Positions 1 to 8,172 of a stretch of 64,000 bases of DNA are shown here, piece by piece. Position 1 is the first letter of the stretch, and each line of letters starts with the position of its first letter. A program made the translations under genes and the position numbers. This DNA comes from Paenibacillus artemisiicola (GTDB lineage Bacteria > Bacillota > Bacilli > Paenibacillales > Paenibacillaceae): the NCBI RefSeq assembly GCF_017652985.1, contig NZ_JAGGDJ010000009.1, positions 62,001 through 126,000 on the forward strand, in the 5' to 3' direction. The notes beneath the pieces were generated by a model. The model saw nothing but the letters and a program-made list of their open reading frames with translations, was not told where the DNA came from and searched no databases.

Positions 1-58
1 ACGACACCGTCGCTACGGAGACGCCGGCTTGTTTCGCGACATCTTTAATCGTAGACAT
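1..58 (-). CDS. LacI-family regulator, N-terminal fragment
   Basis: Only the first 19 codons lie in the window; the gene runs off the left edge. The peptide starts MSTIKDVAKQAGVSVATVS, the usual first helix-turn-helix of LacI/GalR repressors. The ATG is preceded by a strong GAGAGGGGG ribosome binding site. A perfect palindrome at 101-114 lies just upstream, so autoregulation is likely. The ligand and targets cannot be read from this fragment. Confidence 0.85.
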   Translation of the reverse strand, partial: MSTIKDVAKQAGVSVATVS

Positions 59-100
59 GGATGCCCCCTCTCGAGCCTCTTTCTATTCTCTAGCTGATTT

Positions 101-114
101 TTGAAACGTTTCAA
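101..114. promoter_or_regulatory. LacI-type operator palindrome
   Basis: TTGAAACGTTTCAA is a perfect 14-bp palindrome with the central CG typical of LacI-family operators. It lies about 43 bases upstream of the start codon of the partial lacI-type gene. It is not a CcpA cre site, because the base between AA and CG that cre needs is missing. Confidence 0.6.
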
Positions 115-995
115 ATTACAATATTTACTATAGCCCAACAGTAAAGCGATTACAATACCGAATTTGGGTAAATTTTCTTTAATTTTTAGGAGGAATTCAG
201 GAAGGTTAGAGACGAAAGAGAATCTTTATCGAAACGATTAAAATACGTAAGCAGCCTAATTTTGCCCGCCATGCGACCTCTTCGGATGCCACACCGGGGC
301 TGAACGATTAGGGGAAGTGATGGGCGATTGCCCTTGTTACGAATACAAGGCGGCGATCTGCTGAGGACTCCTTGCGGAGCTCGAGCTGGCGAGAAACCCG
401 GGGTAAACTGCGGTTTCGATCCTAGTGACGCGGGGCCGCCCGCCAAGATCCTGGGCCGAACGGCTAAAGCGGTGTTCTGGCGATGATTAATGGACCAATG
501 CCGAAAACGCTTGGCCATGCGGGCTGTTGCGGAAGTCCGGGACCGACCATCGGCCGAGCGAAAACCTTGCCCGTGCGGACTGTTGCGCGGCCACGGCAGA
601 CGATTAGAGACGCTGGGGCTACCCTCGCGGTTAGCGAAAGCCGCTTAGGGACCCGCTCTCCGGTTCCGCTCAAAGCCAAGCGGACATGAGATTCGCTATC
701 GTTGGTTGTATGCGCTCTTTTAGCGGTTCGCGGACACAGGAAACGCTATTCGCTCCAAAAACCCATCCGATGCGGTCCCGAGCATCGGATAGCGGAACGT
801 ATGGCCGCCTAAATCGGATTAACCGCTCCGGGACGTAAATAACGGCAATGGTGTCCGCTTCCCGGCGAGCCGTCCGCCCCGCCGAGGAGCGGTCCGACTT
901 TGCGCCGAGAAGCGTTCGCCCGTTTGGAGAGAAGCGGTCCGTCCGTTTCGCCGGAAACCTCTCCCTGCGCCGACGAAAGCGCCCCGAAACGCACC

Positions 996-1024
996 AAAGC
1001 CGCCGAAGAAACTTCGGCAGCTTT
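996..1024 (-). terminator. Terminator-like hairpin after the oxidoreductase gene
   Basis: AAAGC plus GCCGAAG pairs with CTTCGGC plus GCTTT around an AAA loop, with one C-A mismatch. It lies about 60 bases past the stop of the leftward oxidoreductase gene. The T-tract is weak, so termination is inferred. Confidence 0.45.
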
Positions 1025-1082
1025 GGCTAAATGATAGCGGCACGTGTCGCCGGTTTGCGGCAGACAAGAGACCGTGCGCTTC

Positions 1083-2165
1083 TTAGTGAGGCAGCTCGAC
1101 CGACACTTCACGGCGGGCTTCCGCCGAGCGGAGCACCCCGTCGATGATCGCCTGCTGGATGAGGATCTGGTCGCCCGGGATCGGAGCCGGACGGCCGTCG
1201 CGCAGCGCTTCGGCGAAATCGTGCACCTTTTGGTCGAACAGGTTCATTTTATGCTCGATGATCGGAATCGGCGTCGACGTGTGGGCGCCGAACTCGTCAT
1301 GATACAGCGTGATGGAGCCGACCGAGCCGTCCCATACGCCCGACCACGGGCCGATGCCCGCCGGCGTCACCTTCAGGCCGGCGTCCGTGCCGAGGAACAT
1401 CGTCGCGCCGAGCGTGTCCATGTGCATCGCCCAGGAGATTTTGAACTGCAGCACGAGGTCGTTCTCGAAGCGGACCATCGCCACGCCGAAGTCTTCGACC
1501 TCGAACTTGCTCGATTCCGGATGGTACAGCGCGTTGGAGCCGAAGTGGTTCGACGTGAACGCCGAGACCGTCAGCGGGCGCGGGTAACCCAGCGTGTTCA
1601 GCGCCATGTCGAGCGAGTAGCAGCCGATGTCCGCCATCGCGCCTGCGCCGGCGAGCGTCTTGCTGATGAACGTTCCGCCCGGCATGCCGCGGCGGCGTCC
1701 GCCGCCCGTCTCGACGTAGTACACGTTGCCGAGGCGTCCGGATTGCACGATTTTTTGCAGCAGCTTCATGTTCGGGTCGTAGCGCGGCTGGAAGCCCAGC
1801 GTCAGCATTTTGCCGCTTTCCTTCGCCGCTTGCGTCATCTCGATGCCTTCCTGAAGCGTGACGGACATCGGCTTCTCGAGCAGCACGTTCTTGCCCGCGC
1901 GCAGCGAGTCGACCGTCGTAATATGGTGGGATACGTTCGGCGTGCAGATGCTGACGCCGTCCAGCTCCATGCGGAGCAGCTCGGTATGGGTGTCGAACGC
2001 CGCCGCTTCCGTCAGCTCGTTCGCTTGGGCGAAGGCCGACGCCTTGCCCGGAATGACGTCCGCGACGCCGACGATGTCGACGTAAGGCAGCTTTTTGTAC
2101 GCGGAGACGTGGGCTCTCGCGATGCCCCCGGTTCCGATGATCCCGATACGCAGGTTTTTGCTCAT
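1083..2165 (-). CDS. Gfo/Idh/MocA-family NAD(P)-dependent oxidoreductase
   Basis: A 360-residue cytoplasmic dehydrogenase of the glucose-fructose oxidoreductase/inositol dehydrogenase family. The Rossmann motif GIIGTGGIA is at residues 8-16, the family EKP motif (with the catalytic Lys98) at 97-99, and a DIGCYSLD motif near residue 178. The start MSKNLRIG was chosen because it follows AAGAAGG at good spacing; upstream residues do not look like protein. It probably oxidises a sugar or cyclitol. It lies 165 bp downstream of the ManD-like gene and has its own candidate promoter at 2238-2267. The substrate is unknown. Confidence 0.9.
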   Translation of the reverse strand: MSKNLRIGIIGTGGIARAHVSAYKKLPYVDIVGVADVIPGKASAFAQANELTEAAAFDTHTELLRMELDGVSICTPNVSHHITTVDSLRAGKNVLLEKPMSVTLQEGIEMTQAAKESGKMLTLGFQPRYDPNMKLLQKIVQSGRLGNVYYVETGGGRRRGMPGGTFISKTLAGAGAMADIGCYSLDMALNTLGYPRPLTVSAFTSNHFGSNALYHPESSKFEVEDFGVAMVRFENDLVLQFKISWAMHMDTLGATMFLGTDAGLKVTPAGIGPWSGVWDGSVGSITLYHDEFGAHTSTPIPIIEHKMNLFDQKVHDFAEALRDGRPAPIPGDQILIQQAIIDGVLRSAEARREVSVELPH

Positions 2166-2237
2166 GATCCGATCCTTCTTTCTAGGAATGAGTAGTATGA
2201 TCACTAACTGGCCATTTTCGCGATACACCTTGACCTT

Positions 2238-2267
2238 AGCATATCGGCGAAGCGAAGTTTACTTCAA
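2238..2267 (-). promoter_or_regulatory. Candidate sigma-A promoter with palindrome
   Basis: On the minus strand TTGAAG (2262-2267) and TATGCT (2238-2243) are 18 bp apart, upstream of the oxidoreductase gene. The 12-bp palindrome GAAGTTTACTTC at 2254-2265 overlaps the -35 box and could be an operator. Confidence 0.45.
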
Positions 2268-2330
2268 ATTGATGTCACCGGCGTGCGAATTTGCGACAGG
2301 CGGCGGACGAGCGCCGGCGAGCCGGCGGCG

Positions 2331-3533
2331 TTACGGCCGGACCGAGGTGCCGTCCGGCGTGCGGGCGAGCGTCCAGGCCGGCAGACGGTTGTCGCACGGA
2401 TATTCGGCCGCCTTCTTCTCGTCGATGTCGATGCCGAGGCCGGGTGCTTCGTTCACGTACGCGTAGCCGTTCCGCAGCTCGGGACAGCCCGGGAACACCT
2501 CCCGGATCCGGTCGGTTAAGCCGTACCATTCCTGGACGCCGAAATTGATCGAGCTGACGTCGAGATGCAGGTTGGCCGCATGGCCGACCGGCGAGACGTC
2601 GCCCGGGCCGTGCCAAGCGGTGCGCACGCTGAACGCCTCGCACAGGGACGCGAGCTTCTTCGCGGGCGTCAAGCCGCCGATCGCGCTGATATGGCAGCGG
2701 ATGAAGTCGATGAGCCGGTTCGCGATCAGCGGCGTCCATTCGCGCGGATGCGTGAACAGCTCGCCCATGGCGATCGGCGTCGCCGTCTGGGCGCGCAGCG
2801 TCTCGAACCAGTCGAGCTGCTCCGGCGCGAGCGGGTCTTCCAGGAAGAACAGCCGGTACGGCTCCAGCTCGCGGGCCAGCCGGACCGCTTCGATCGGCAC
2901 GAGCCGCTCGTGGATGTCGTGCAGCAGCTCGACTTCCTCGCCGACCGCGCCGCGGATATGCGCGAACAGGCGGGGAACGCTCCGCATATACGCCTTCGGG
3001 TCGAAATACGCGCCCGGCAGCGGCTGCTCCGGCTGATGCAGCTTATGGTCCCGTCCCCCGTAGCCGCCCATCTGGCAGCGGATGTAATGGATGCCCTGCT
3101 CCATGTACTTGCGCACGTTCTCTTCCACTTCGCGCTCGTCCCGGCCGTCGGCGTGGCGGTAGATCGCCGCGCCTTCGCGGCATTTGCCCCCGAGCAGCTG
3201 GTACACCGGCAGTCCGGCGAGCTTTCCTTTGATGTCCCACAAGGCCATGTCGACCCCGGACAGCGCGTTGTTCAGGACCGGGCCGTTGCGCCAGTACGAG
3301 CTGACCATCGCGGTCTGCCAAATGTCCTCGATGCGCTGCGGATCCTTGCCGATCAGGAACGGCTTCAAGTATTCCTCGATCGCCGTCGCGACCGCCAGGT
3401 ACCGCTGCGTAAACGTCGCGCAGCCTAGCCCGTACAGCCCGGGCTCGGACGTTTCGATCTTCACCACGACGAGATTGATGCCCTCCGGCGCCGTCAAAAT
3501 GGTCTTGACGTCGCGAATCGTCACGTTCGCCAT
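2331..3533 (-). CDS. ManD/RspA-like enolase-superfamily sugar-acid dehydratase
   Basis: A 400-residue member of the mannonate dehydratase (ManD, RspA) subgroup of the enolase superfamily, which removes water from acid sugars. By analogy with characterised ManD, the metal ligands are Asp206 (HDIHER), Glu232 (LEDP) and Glu258 (GELF). His208, Tyr158, Arg152 and His308 (WHGPGD) fit the catalytic and substrate positions. The C-terminal FGVQEW is typical of the subgroup. The start follows a GAGGGAGAGGG ribosome binding site. It lies 38 bp after the SDR gene. True mannonate activity is not certain, because many ManD relatives are weak or act on other acid sugars. Confidence 0.85.
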   Translation of the reverse strand: MANVTIRDVKTILTAPEGINLVVVKIETSEPGLYGLGCATFTQRYLAVATAIEEYLKPFLIGKDPQRIEDIWQTAMVSSYWRNGPVLNNALSGVDMALWDIKGKLAGLPVYQLLGGKCREGAAIYRHADGRDEREVEENVRKYMEQGIHYIRCQMGGYGGRDHKLHQPEQPLPGAYFDPKAYMRSVPRLFAHIRGAVGEEVELLHDIHERLVPIEAVRLARELEPYRLFFLEDPLAPEQLDWFETLRAQTATPIAMGELFTHPREWTPLIANRLIDFIRCHISAIGGLTPAKKLASLCEAFSVRTAWHGPGDVSPVGHAANLHLDVSSINFGVQEWYGLTDRIREVFPGCPELRNGYAYVNEAPGLGIDIDEKKAAEYPCDNRLPAWTLARTPDGTSVRP

Positions 3534-3571
3534 CGTCTATCCCTCTCCCTCATGCGCAAAATGGTGCTGCC

Positions 3572-4366
3572 TCACGCGTTCCATCCCGGACTGCCGCCGC
3601 GTTCCGGCATGCCGGGCAAAATCAGTCCTCCGTCGACGCGGATCGCGGCGCCGGTGACGTAGCTCGCTTCCTCCGAAGCGAGCCAGGCGACGGCTTCGGC
3701 GATGTCCGCCGGCCGTCCCATGCGGCCGAGCGGGATCTTGCCGCCGAGCTCGGCGTAGCCCGGTTCCCAGCGCGGATCTTCGCGCACCGCGGTCGCGCCC
3801 GGCGCGACGCAGTTGACGCGGATGCCGCGCGGGGCGAGATCGAGCGCGGCCGACTGCGAGGCGCGCGTCAGCGCCGCTTTGAGGCCGCCGTAGACGGCGT
3901 CGCCCGGATAAGCGCGTTCGGCCCGCGACGACGTGATGTTGACGATCGCGCCCCGGGCGCCGCGCGCCGTCATCCCCTTCGCGACCGCGTGCATCAGCAC
4001 CATCGGCGCGCGGAAATTGATCGCGTAGACCCGGTCCATCTCCGCGGGGTCGAGCTCGGTTATCGGCTTGAACCGCACCAAGCCCGCGTTGTTCACCAGC
4101 ACGTCGAGGCCGCCGAGCGTCTCCTCCGCGAACGCGGCGAGCCGGGCCGGCATGTCCGGCTCCGCCAAATCGCCCTGAAACACATGGCAGGCACGGCCGT
4201 ATTCCCGCCGGATGCGTTCGGCCGTCTCTTCCGCCTCCGCCGGCTCCGCGTAATGGCCGATGGCGAGATCGTAGCCGCGGGCCGCCAGCAGCAGCGCGAC
4301 GCCTCTGCCGATGCCCATGCTCGCCCCCGTGACCAGCGCCGTCCGGTTTCGTTCCGATTGCCCCAT
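3572..4366 (-). CDS. SDR-family oxidoreductase
   Basis: A 264-residue classical short-chain dehydrogenase. TGASMGIG (13-20) is the dinucleotide motif, NNAG is at 92-95, and the catalytic set is a Ser at 146-147, Tyr159 and Lys163. The start ATG follows AGGAGG. It is the first gene of the leftward SDR-ManD pair and probably interconverts a sugar acid and its keto form, matching the dehydratase beside it. The exact substrate cannot be read. A perfect palindrome (4380-4393) lies just upstream of its ribosome binding site. Confidence 0.9.
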   Translation of the reverse strand: MGQSERNRTALVTGASMGIGRGVALLLAARGYDLAIGHYAEPAEAEETAERIRREYGRACHVFQGDLAEPDMPARLAAFAEETLGGLDVLVNNAGLVRFKPITELDPAEMDRVYAINFRAPMVLMHAVAKGMTARGARGAIVNITSSRAERAYPGDAVYGGLKAALTRASQSAALDLAPRGIRVNCVAPGATAVREDPRWEPGYAELGGKIPLGRMGRPADIAEAVAWLASEEASYVTGAAIRVDGGLILPGMPERGGSPGWNA

Positions 4367-4379
4367 GCTTCATCCTCCT

Positions 4380-4393
4380 GTTCGACGTCGAAC
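4380..4393. promoter_or_regulatory. Perfect 14-bp palindrome before SDR gene
   Basis: GTTCGACGTCGAAC is self-complementary and lies a few bases upstream of the AGGAGG of the SDR gene. It could be an operator or affect translation. It differs from the LacI-type palindrome at 101-114. Confidence 0.35.
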
Positions 4394-4616
4394 GCGCCGG
4401 GCTTGTCCGCCCGGCCGCTGAAAGCCCTTACAGATTTGGATTGCCGCCTTCGATTTCCCGTCGTCCGAGCCGCCCTCCTGCCGTTATCGCACGCTGCCGC
4501 CGCCGGACGACCTTCCTCGCCTCCCTGTTATTCATTCGCATTCCGTCAGGCATTTCCTGCACGCCCGGGAGAAAAGAACCGCCGGCAGCGCCAGGCTTCG
4601 TCCCGCTCCATGAACA

Positions 4617-4647
4617 AACGTCCCTTTGCGCATGGCAAAGGGACGTT
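4617..4647 (-). terminator. Terminator after glycine-rich gene
   Basis: Perfect 13-bp arms (AACGTCCCTTTGC and its complement) surround a 5-base loop. On the minus strand the stem runs into GTTTGTTC, a short T-tract. It lies about 70 bases after the stop of the glycine-rich protein gene. Confidence 0.6.
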
Positions 4648-4717
4648 GCGAAGGGCGACGACGCAGCCGCCGGCGCCGCGATGAGAAATGAACGCCGCGC
4701 GACAAGCCGCCTCCCGG

Positions 4718-5659
4718 CTAGCCCCAACCGGGGATGCCGCTGTTTTGCAAGCCGGCGTTCGGGAAACCGCCGCCGAACGGACCTGTTCCCGCTCCGGGGA
4801 TACCGCTTCCGAACGCGCCGCCTTGGCCGCCGGGGAGCCCGCCGCCGAACGGACCGCCCGGGACGCCCATTCCCGGAAAGCCGCCTCCGAAGCCGGCGCC
4901 CGGGGCACCGGGGAATCCCCCTCCGCCGAACCCTTGACCCGGGAGCCCGCCGCCGAACGAAGCGCCCGGAACGCCCATTCCCGGAAATCCGCTTCCGAAG
5001 CCGGCGCCCGGGGCGCCGGGGAAGCCCCCTCCGCCGAACCCTTGACCCGGCATGCCGCCGCCGAACGCGCCGCCCGGAACGCCCATCCCCGGAAACCCGC
5101 TTCCGAAGCCGGCGCCCGGGGCGCCGGGGAAGCCCCCTCCGCCGAACGCCCCGAAGCCTTGACCCGGAAACCCGCCGAGGCCGCCTCCTTGGCCGCCTCC
5201 CGGGAATCCCCCTCCCGGAAACCCGCCGCCGAACATGCCTCCGCCCTGCCCTTGGAAGCCGCCGCCCGGTCCGCCGCCGGGAAATCCCCCGCCGAAACCG
5301 CCGGGGAATCCGCCGCCGAACGCGCCGAAGCCCTGCCCTTGGCCGCCGCCGAAGCCGCCGCCTGGGAATCCGCCGCCCGGCATGCCGCCGAACAGGCCGC
5401 CCTTCGAGCCGCCTCCAAACATGGATCCGAACATTCCGCCCTTCGGATAGCCGCTTAGCATGCTGCCCAGAAGTCCGCCTTTGGAGCCGCCGCCGAGCAT
5501 GCTGCCCAGAAGTCCGCCTTTGCCGCCCCCTCCCAGCATGCCGCCCAACAAACCGCCGCCCCCCAGCATGCTCCCGAGCGCGCCTCCGCCCGGAAACCCG
5601 CCTCCGAGCAAGCCGCGTTGAATCGCGCGCACATGTGGCGGCAACGTATCGAATGTCAT
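4718..5659 (-). CDS. Glycine-rich tandem-repeat protein
   Basis: A 313-residue protein that is almost entirely Gly with Phe, Pro, Met, Leu, Ala and Gln after the start MTFDTLPPHVRAIQRG. Residues 20-92 repeat a motif like GGSKGGLLGSML. Residues 173-280 hold three 36-residue units built on GGFPGAPGAGFGSGFPGMG. There is no signal peptide or membrane span. The frame is chosen because the ATG follows a strong GGAGGAA site and a terminator follows the stop; other frames across the repeats are also open but Arg- or Ala-rich and lack a ribosome binding site. I do not recognise a family. The composition suggests a structural or coat-like protein, but this is inference. Confidence 0.7.
   Translation of the reverse strand: MTFDTLPPHVRAIQRGLLGGGFPGGGALGSMLGGGGLLGGMLGGGGKGGLLGSMLGGGSKGGLLGSMLSGYPKGGMFGSMFGGGSKGGLFGGMPGGGFPGGGFGGGQGQGFGAFGGGFPGGFGGGFPGGGPGGGFQGQGGGMFGGGFPGGGFPGGGQGGGLGGFPGQGFGAFGGGGFPGAPGAGFGSGFPGMGVPGGAFGGGMPGQGFGGGGFPGAPGAGFGSGFPGMGVPGASFGGGLPGQGFGGGGFPGAPGAGFGGGFPGMGVPGGPFGGGLPGGQGGAFGSGIPGAGTGPFGGGFPNAGLQNSGIPGWG
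4820..5143 (-). repeat. Three 108-bp tandem repeats within the glycine-rich gene
   Basis: Three in-frame units of 36 codons each, about 108 bp, with few differences. Because the unit length is a multiple of three and GC-rich, all frames on both strands stay open, producing long false reading frames. Copy number may vary between strains. Confidence 0.85.
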
Positions 5660-5973
5660 ATGCTTGTTCCTCCGATAGCAAAATGTCTACTCCGATATCC
5701 TATGCCCGACCCGCGAACCGCGACACTCGCCCAACCCAACCGCCATTTATTCCCGGTTTGGACGCGGCCGGAACTCCAGGGCCCGTCCGTTTCGTTATTA
5801 CATTGTACGCGGCGGCCGGACGGACCTCCCGGGTCTTCGGCTCTTTGAGCCGATCCGCCCGCATCCGCCATGGCCGCGCGAAGGATATTACAACTTATTT
5901 ACAACCTGGTGACAGGTTGCTGTACATTTTCCTCTATTATCGAGAGAACAAAGAATAGCGGCGAGGTATCGGA
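5660..5973. other. Divergent intergenic region
   Basis: This region separates the glycine-rich gene (leftward) from the response regulator gene (rightward). It holds the response-regulator box and promoter at 5889-5940. The first 200 bases hold no gene; on the minus strand TACAAT at about 5797 could be a -10 box for the glycine-rich gene but has no good -35. Confidence 0.5.
5889..5940 (+). promoter_or_regulatory. Response-regulator box and promoter
   Basis: TACAACTTATTTACAAC (5889-5905) contains two TACAAC half-sites 11 bp apart, the spacing used by OmpR/PhoB-family regulators. TATTAT (5935-5940) is a good -10, while the -35 position (5912-5917) is poor, as expected for an activated promoter. 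An inverted repeat CAACCTG-GTGA-CAGGTTG (5902-5919) overlaps the box. The same box with the same geometry recurs at 8061-8112. Confidence 0.65.
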
Positions 5974-6633
5974 ATGAAAAAACTCATCATCATCGAAGAC
6001 GACCCGGCGATTTCCGATCTGATCCGGCTGAATCTGGAGTTGGCCGGTTACGAGTGCCGGCAGGCGTACAGCGGGCAAGAGGCGCAGCGCGCGCTGGCGG
6101 AGTTTGCGCCCGATCTGGCGCTGCTGGATATCGCGCTCCCCGACATGGAGGGGTACGAGCTGCTCGACCGGTTCAAGCACGGCGAAGTGCCGGTCATTTT
6201 CCTGACGGCCCGGAACGCCTTGGCCGATCGGGTGAAAGGCCTGAGAATGGGAGCCGACGACTACATCGTCAAGCCGTTCGAAGCGATGGAGCTGCTCGCC
6301 AGAATCGAGGCGGTGCTGCGCCGGTACGGCAGGACAAGCGACCGGACGGACATCGGGGGACTCCAAATCCACCTGGCGGAGCGCACGGTCAAGCGCGACG
6401 GCGTCCCCGTCGAATTGACGATGAAGGAATACGAGCTGTTCTGGCTCCTCCTCAACAACCGCAACAAAGCCCTGTCCCGGGACAAGATCCTGGAGCTCGT
6501 CTGGGGCTACGAATATCTCGGCGAGACGAGGACCGTCGACATTCATATTCAGAAGATCCGCAAGAAGCTGGGCTGGGAAGACCGGATCAAAACCGTCTAC
6601 AAATTCGGTTACCGGCTCGAGGTTTCCCCATGA
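5974..6633 (+). CDS. OmpR/PhoB-family response regulator
   Basis: A 219-residue two-domain regulator. The receiver domain has the acidic pair at residues 9-10, the phosphoacceptor Asp52, Thr78 and Lys100. The C-terminal winged helix (about 125-218) ends with the typical TVDIHIQKIRKKLG and YKFGYRLE. The stop overlaps the kinase start by 4 bp (ATGA), so the two are translationally coupled. The box upstream of its own promoter suggests autoregulation. The stimulus is not evident. Confidence 0.95.
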   Translation: MKKLIIIEDDPAISDLIRLNLELAGYECRQAYSGQEAQRALAEFAPDLALLDIALPDMEGYELLDRFKHGEVPVIFLTARNALADRVKGLRMGADDYIVKPFEAMELLARIEAVLRRYGRTSDRTDIGGLQIHLAERTVKRDGVPVELTMKEYELFWLLLNNRNKALSRDKILELVWGYEYLGETRTVDIHIQKIRKKLGWEDRIKTVYKFGYRLEVSP

Positions 6634-8069
6634 AGCTCTGGCAAAAGGTGTTTTGGTGCACCTTCCTCCTGTTCGAGCTGCTGTACAACGCCTCTTCCTT
6701 CTACTTGATCCGGCATAATTTCAACCGAAACCTGGTCCGGGAGGTCGATCGCGGGCTGGCGGACCAGCAGCTCATCGCCGCTCAGATCGAGACGGACTGG
6801 TCGTATATCGCCAATTTGAATCAGCTTCTGCATGGCGCCGAAGAAGACCCCGGCGACTTTCTGAACCGCAACGCGCCGAAGTACCTGAAGTCCTTCGATC
6901 CCGGCAGCGTATCCATCGAAATCAAGGACGACCGGGGTCGAACGGTTTTCACCGATTTCCCGGGCGCGATCGCCGGCCCGAGACCCGAGCTGGCCATCGG
7001 GCATCCCGCCGACCGCAACTACATCATCCGGAGCATCGGCCCGAAGAGCGTCTTGTTCGTCTCCGGGGCGCTCGACTTGGGCGGCCGCGGCTTCAAGCTC
7101 ACGTACTTGCTGGATTTGACGAGCCTTTACGCGGATAAGCACGCGCAGATCCGCAATTTCATCCGGCTCAATCTCGTCATCGCCGTCGTGCTCGCCGCCG
7201 GCCTGTACGGCCTCATCTGGTTCCTCACCCGCTCCGTCCGCCTGCTCGGCGAATCCGCGCGGACGATCGCTTCGGGCCGGTACGCGCATCGCGTCGCCGT
7301 GCTGTCCAAGGACGAGATCGGCCTGCTCGCGGAACAGTTCAACACGATGGCCGCGGCGGTCGAGGAGAACGTCCGCGCGCTGGAGACGGCCGCCGAGAAC
7401 AAACAGCGGTTCATCCACTACTTGACGCATGAATTGAAGACGCCGCTCACGTCGATCATCGGCTACGCCGACCTGCTCCGCGCGACGACGTTCAACGAGG
7501 ACGTGTTTTACCGGTCCCTGAACTATATTTACGGCGAAGGCAAACGGCTGGAGAGCCTCGCGTTCAAGCTCATGGACCTCATCCTCGTCGAAAATCGCCT
7601 GCCTGGCCTGAACGTCGGGGAGATCCGCCCGCTGTTCGAAGAGACGGCGCAATTGATGAAGCCGCAGCTGGACAAGGCCCGGGTGAACCTGTCCCTGTCC
7701 GCGGAAGCCGCGAGCCTGCCGATGGAACGGGATTTGCTCCATATCCTGTGCACGAACCTGATCGACAACGCCGTGAAAGCCTCGCAAGCCGGAAGCGGCA
7801 TCGGATTGCGCGGGTACCGGTCGGAAGGCGGCCGCTACGTCATCGAAGTGCGGGACGAGGGAATCGGAATCCCCAAACCGGATATCCCGAACGTCTTCGA
7901 GCCGTTTTACACGGCCGACCGGGCCCGTTCGTGGACGAGCCGCGGCGCCGGCTTGGGCCTGGCGATCTGTTCCGAAATCGTCCGGCTGCACGAGGGCGAG
8001 CTGAGCATCCGAAGCCGCCCGGGCGAAGGCACCGTCGTCCGCGTCAGCTTGCCCGGAGCATACAACTAA
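6630..8069 (+). CDS. Membrane sensor histidine kinase
   Basis: A 479-residue sensor kinase paired with the preceding regulator. A transmembrane helix spans about 7-27, an extracellular sensor about 28-177, and a second helix about 178-199. A HAMP linker covers about 200-250. The HisKA domain carries the phosphorylated His267 in THELKTPLTS. The ATPase domain has the N box (NLIDNA, 376-381), DEGIGIP (409-415) and GAGLGLA (439-445). The start is the ATG overlapping the regulator stop. The extracellular domain is not one I recognise, so the signal is unknown. Confidence 0.95.
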   Translation: MKLWQKVFWCTFLLFELLYNASSFYLIRHNFNRNLVREVDRGLADQQLIAAQIETDWSYIANLNQLLHGAEEDPGDFLNRNAPKYLKSFDPGSVSIEIKDDRGRTVFTDFPGAIAGPRPELAIGHPADRNYIIRSIGPKSVLFVSGALDLGGRGFKLTYLLDLTSLYADKHAQIRNFIRLNLVIAVVLAAGLYGLIWFLTRSVRLLGESARTIASGRYAHRVAVLSKDEIGLLAEQFNTMAAAVEENVRALETAAENKQRFIHYLTHELKTPLTSIIGYADLLRATTFNEDVFYRSLNYIYGEGKRLESLAFKLMDLILVENRLPGLNVGEIRPLFEETAQLMKPQLDKARVNLSLSAEAASLPMERDLLHILCTNLIDNAVKASQAGSGIGLRGYRSEGGRYVIEVRDEGIGIPKPDIPNVFEPFYTADRARSWTSRGAGLGLAICSEIVRLHEGELSIRSRPGEGTVVRVSLPGAYN

Positions 8070-8112
8070 TTTACAACTTGCCGATCCTGCTGAAATATCG
8101 CGCTTCTATACT
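8061..8112 (+). promoter_or_regulatory. Second response-regulator box and promoter
   Basis: TACAACTAATTTACAAC (8061-8077) differs from the box at 5889-5905 at one base of 17. TATACT (8107-8112) is a good -10, and the -35 position is again poor. The distance from box start to -10 start is 46 bp in both copies. It overlaps the last codons of the kinase gene and drives the secreted-protein gene. Confidence 0.65.
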
Positions 8113-8172
8113 GAAGGTGCGAGTCGGAACTGCGCAGTCCGCTCCGCAAATCCCCTATCCGGAGGTCATCCT

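Larger units (their letters stand above)
59..1082. other. Gene-free stretch of about 1 kb
   Basis: No reading frame here has a good start, a ribosome binding site and a plausible protein. The first 120 bases are AT-rich and hold the upstream region of the lacI-type gene. The rest holds short inverted repeats, for example arms at 765-773 and 782-790 around an 8-base loop, and a terminator-like hairpin at 996-1024. It may be decayed coding sequence or structured noncoding DNA. Confidence 0.5.
4367..4717. other. Intergenic region with palindrome and terminator
   Basis: No gene is supported here. It holds the palindrome at 4380-4393 and the terminator at 4617-4647. I could not identify a convincing -35/-10 pair for the SDR-ManD operon. 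Confidence 0.5.

Noticed and set aside
101-114. CcpA cre site
   Set aside because: The palindrome lacks the extra base between AA and CG required by the cre consensus; a LacI-type operator fits better.
1044-2195. 383-codon plus-strand frame opposite the oxidoreductase
   Set aside because: Arg-rich shadow of the minus-strand gene, which has full Gfo/Idh/MocA motifs.
4441-5958. Long open frame on the plus strand across the glycine-rich gene
   Set aside because: The repeats keep all frames open. It is Arg/Pro-rich, lacks a ribosome binding site, and the minus-strand frame has a strong one plus a terminator.
6054-6629. N-terminal extension of the histidine kinase frame
   Set aside because: It overlaps the response regulator in another frame and has no sensible protein; the ATG at 6630 overlaps the regulator stop by 4 bp and gives a normal membrane start.
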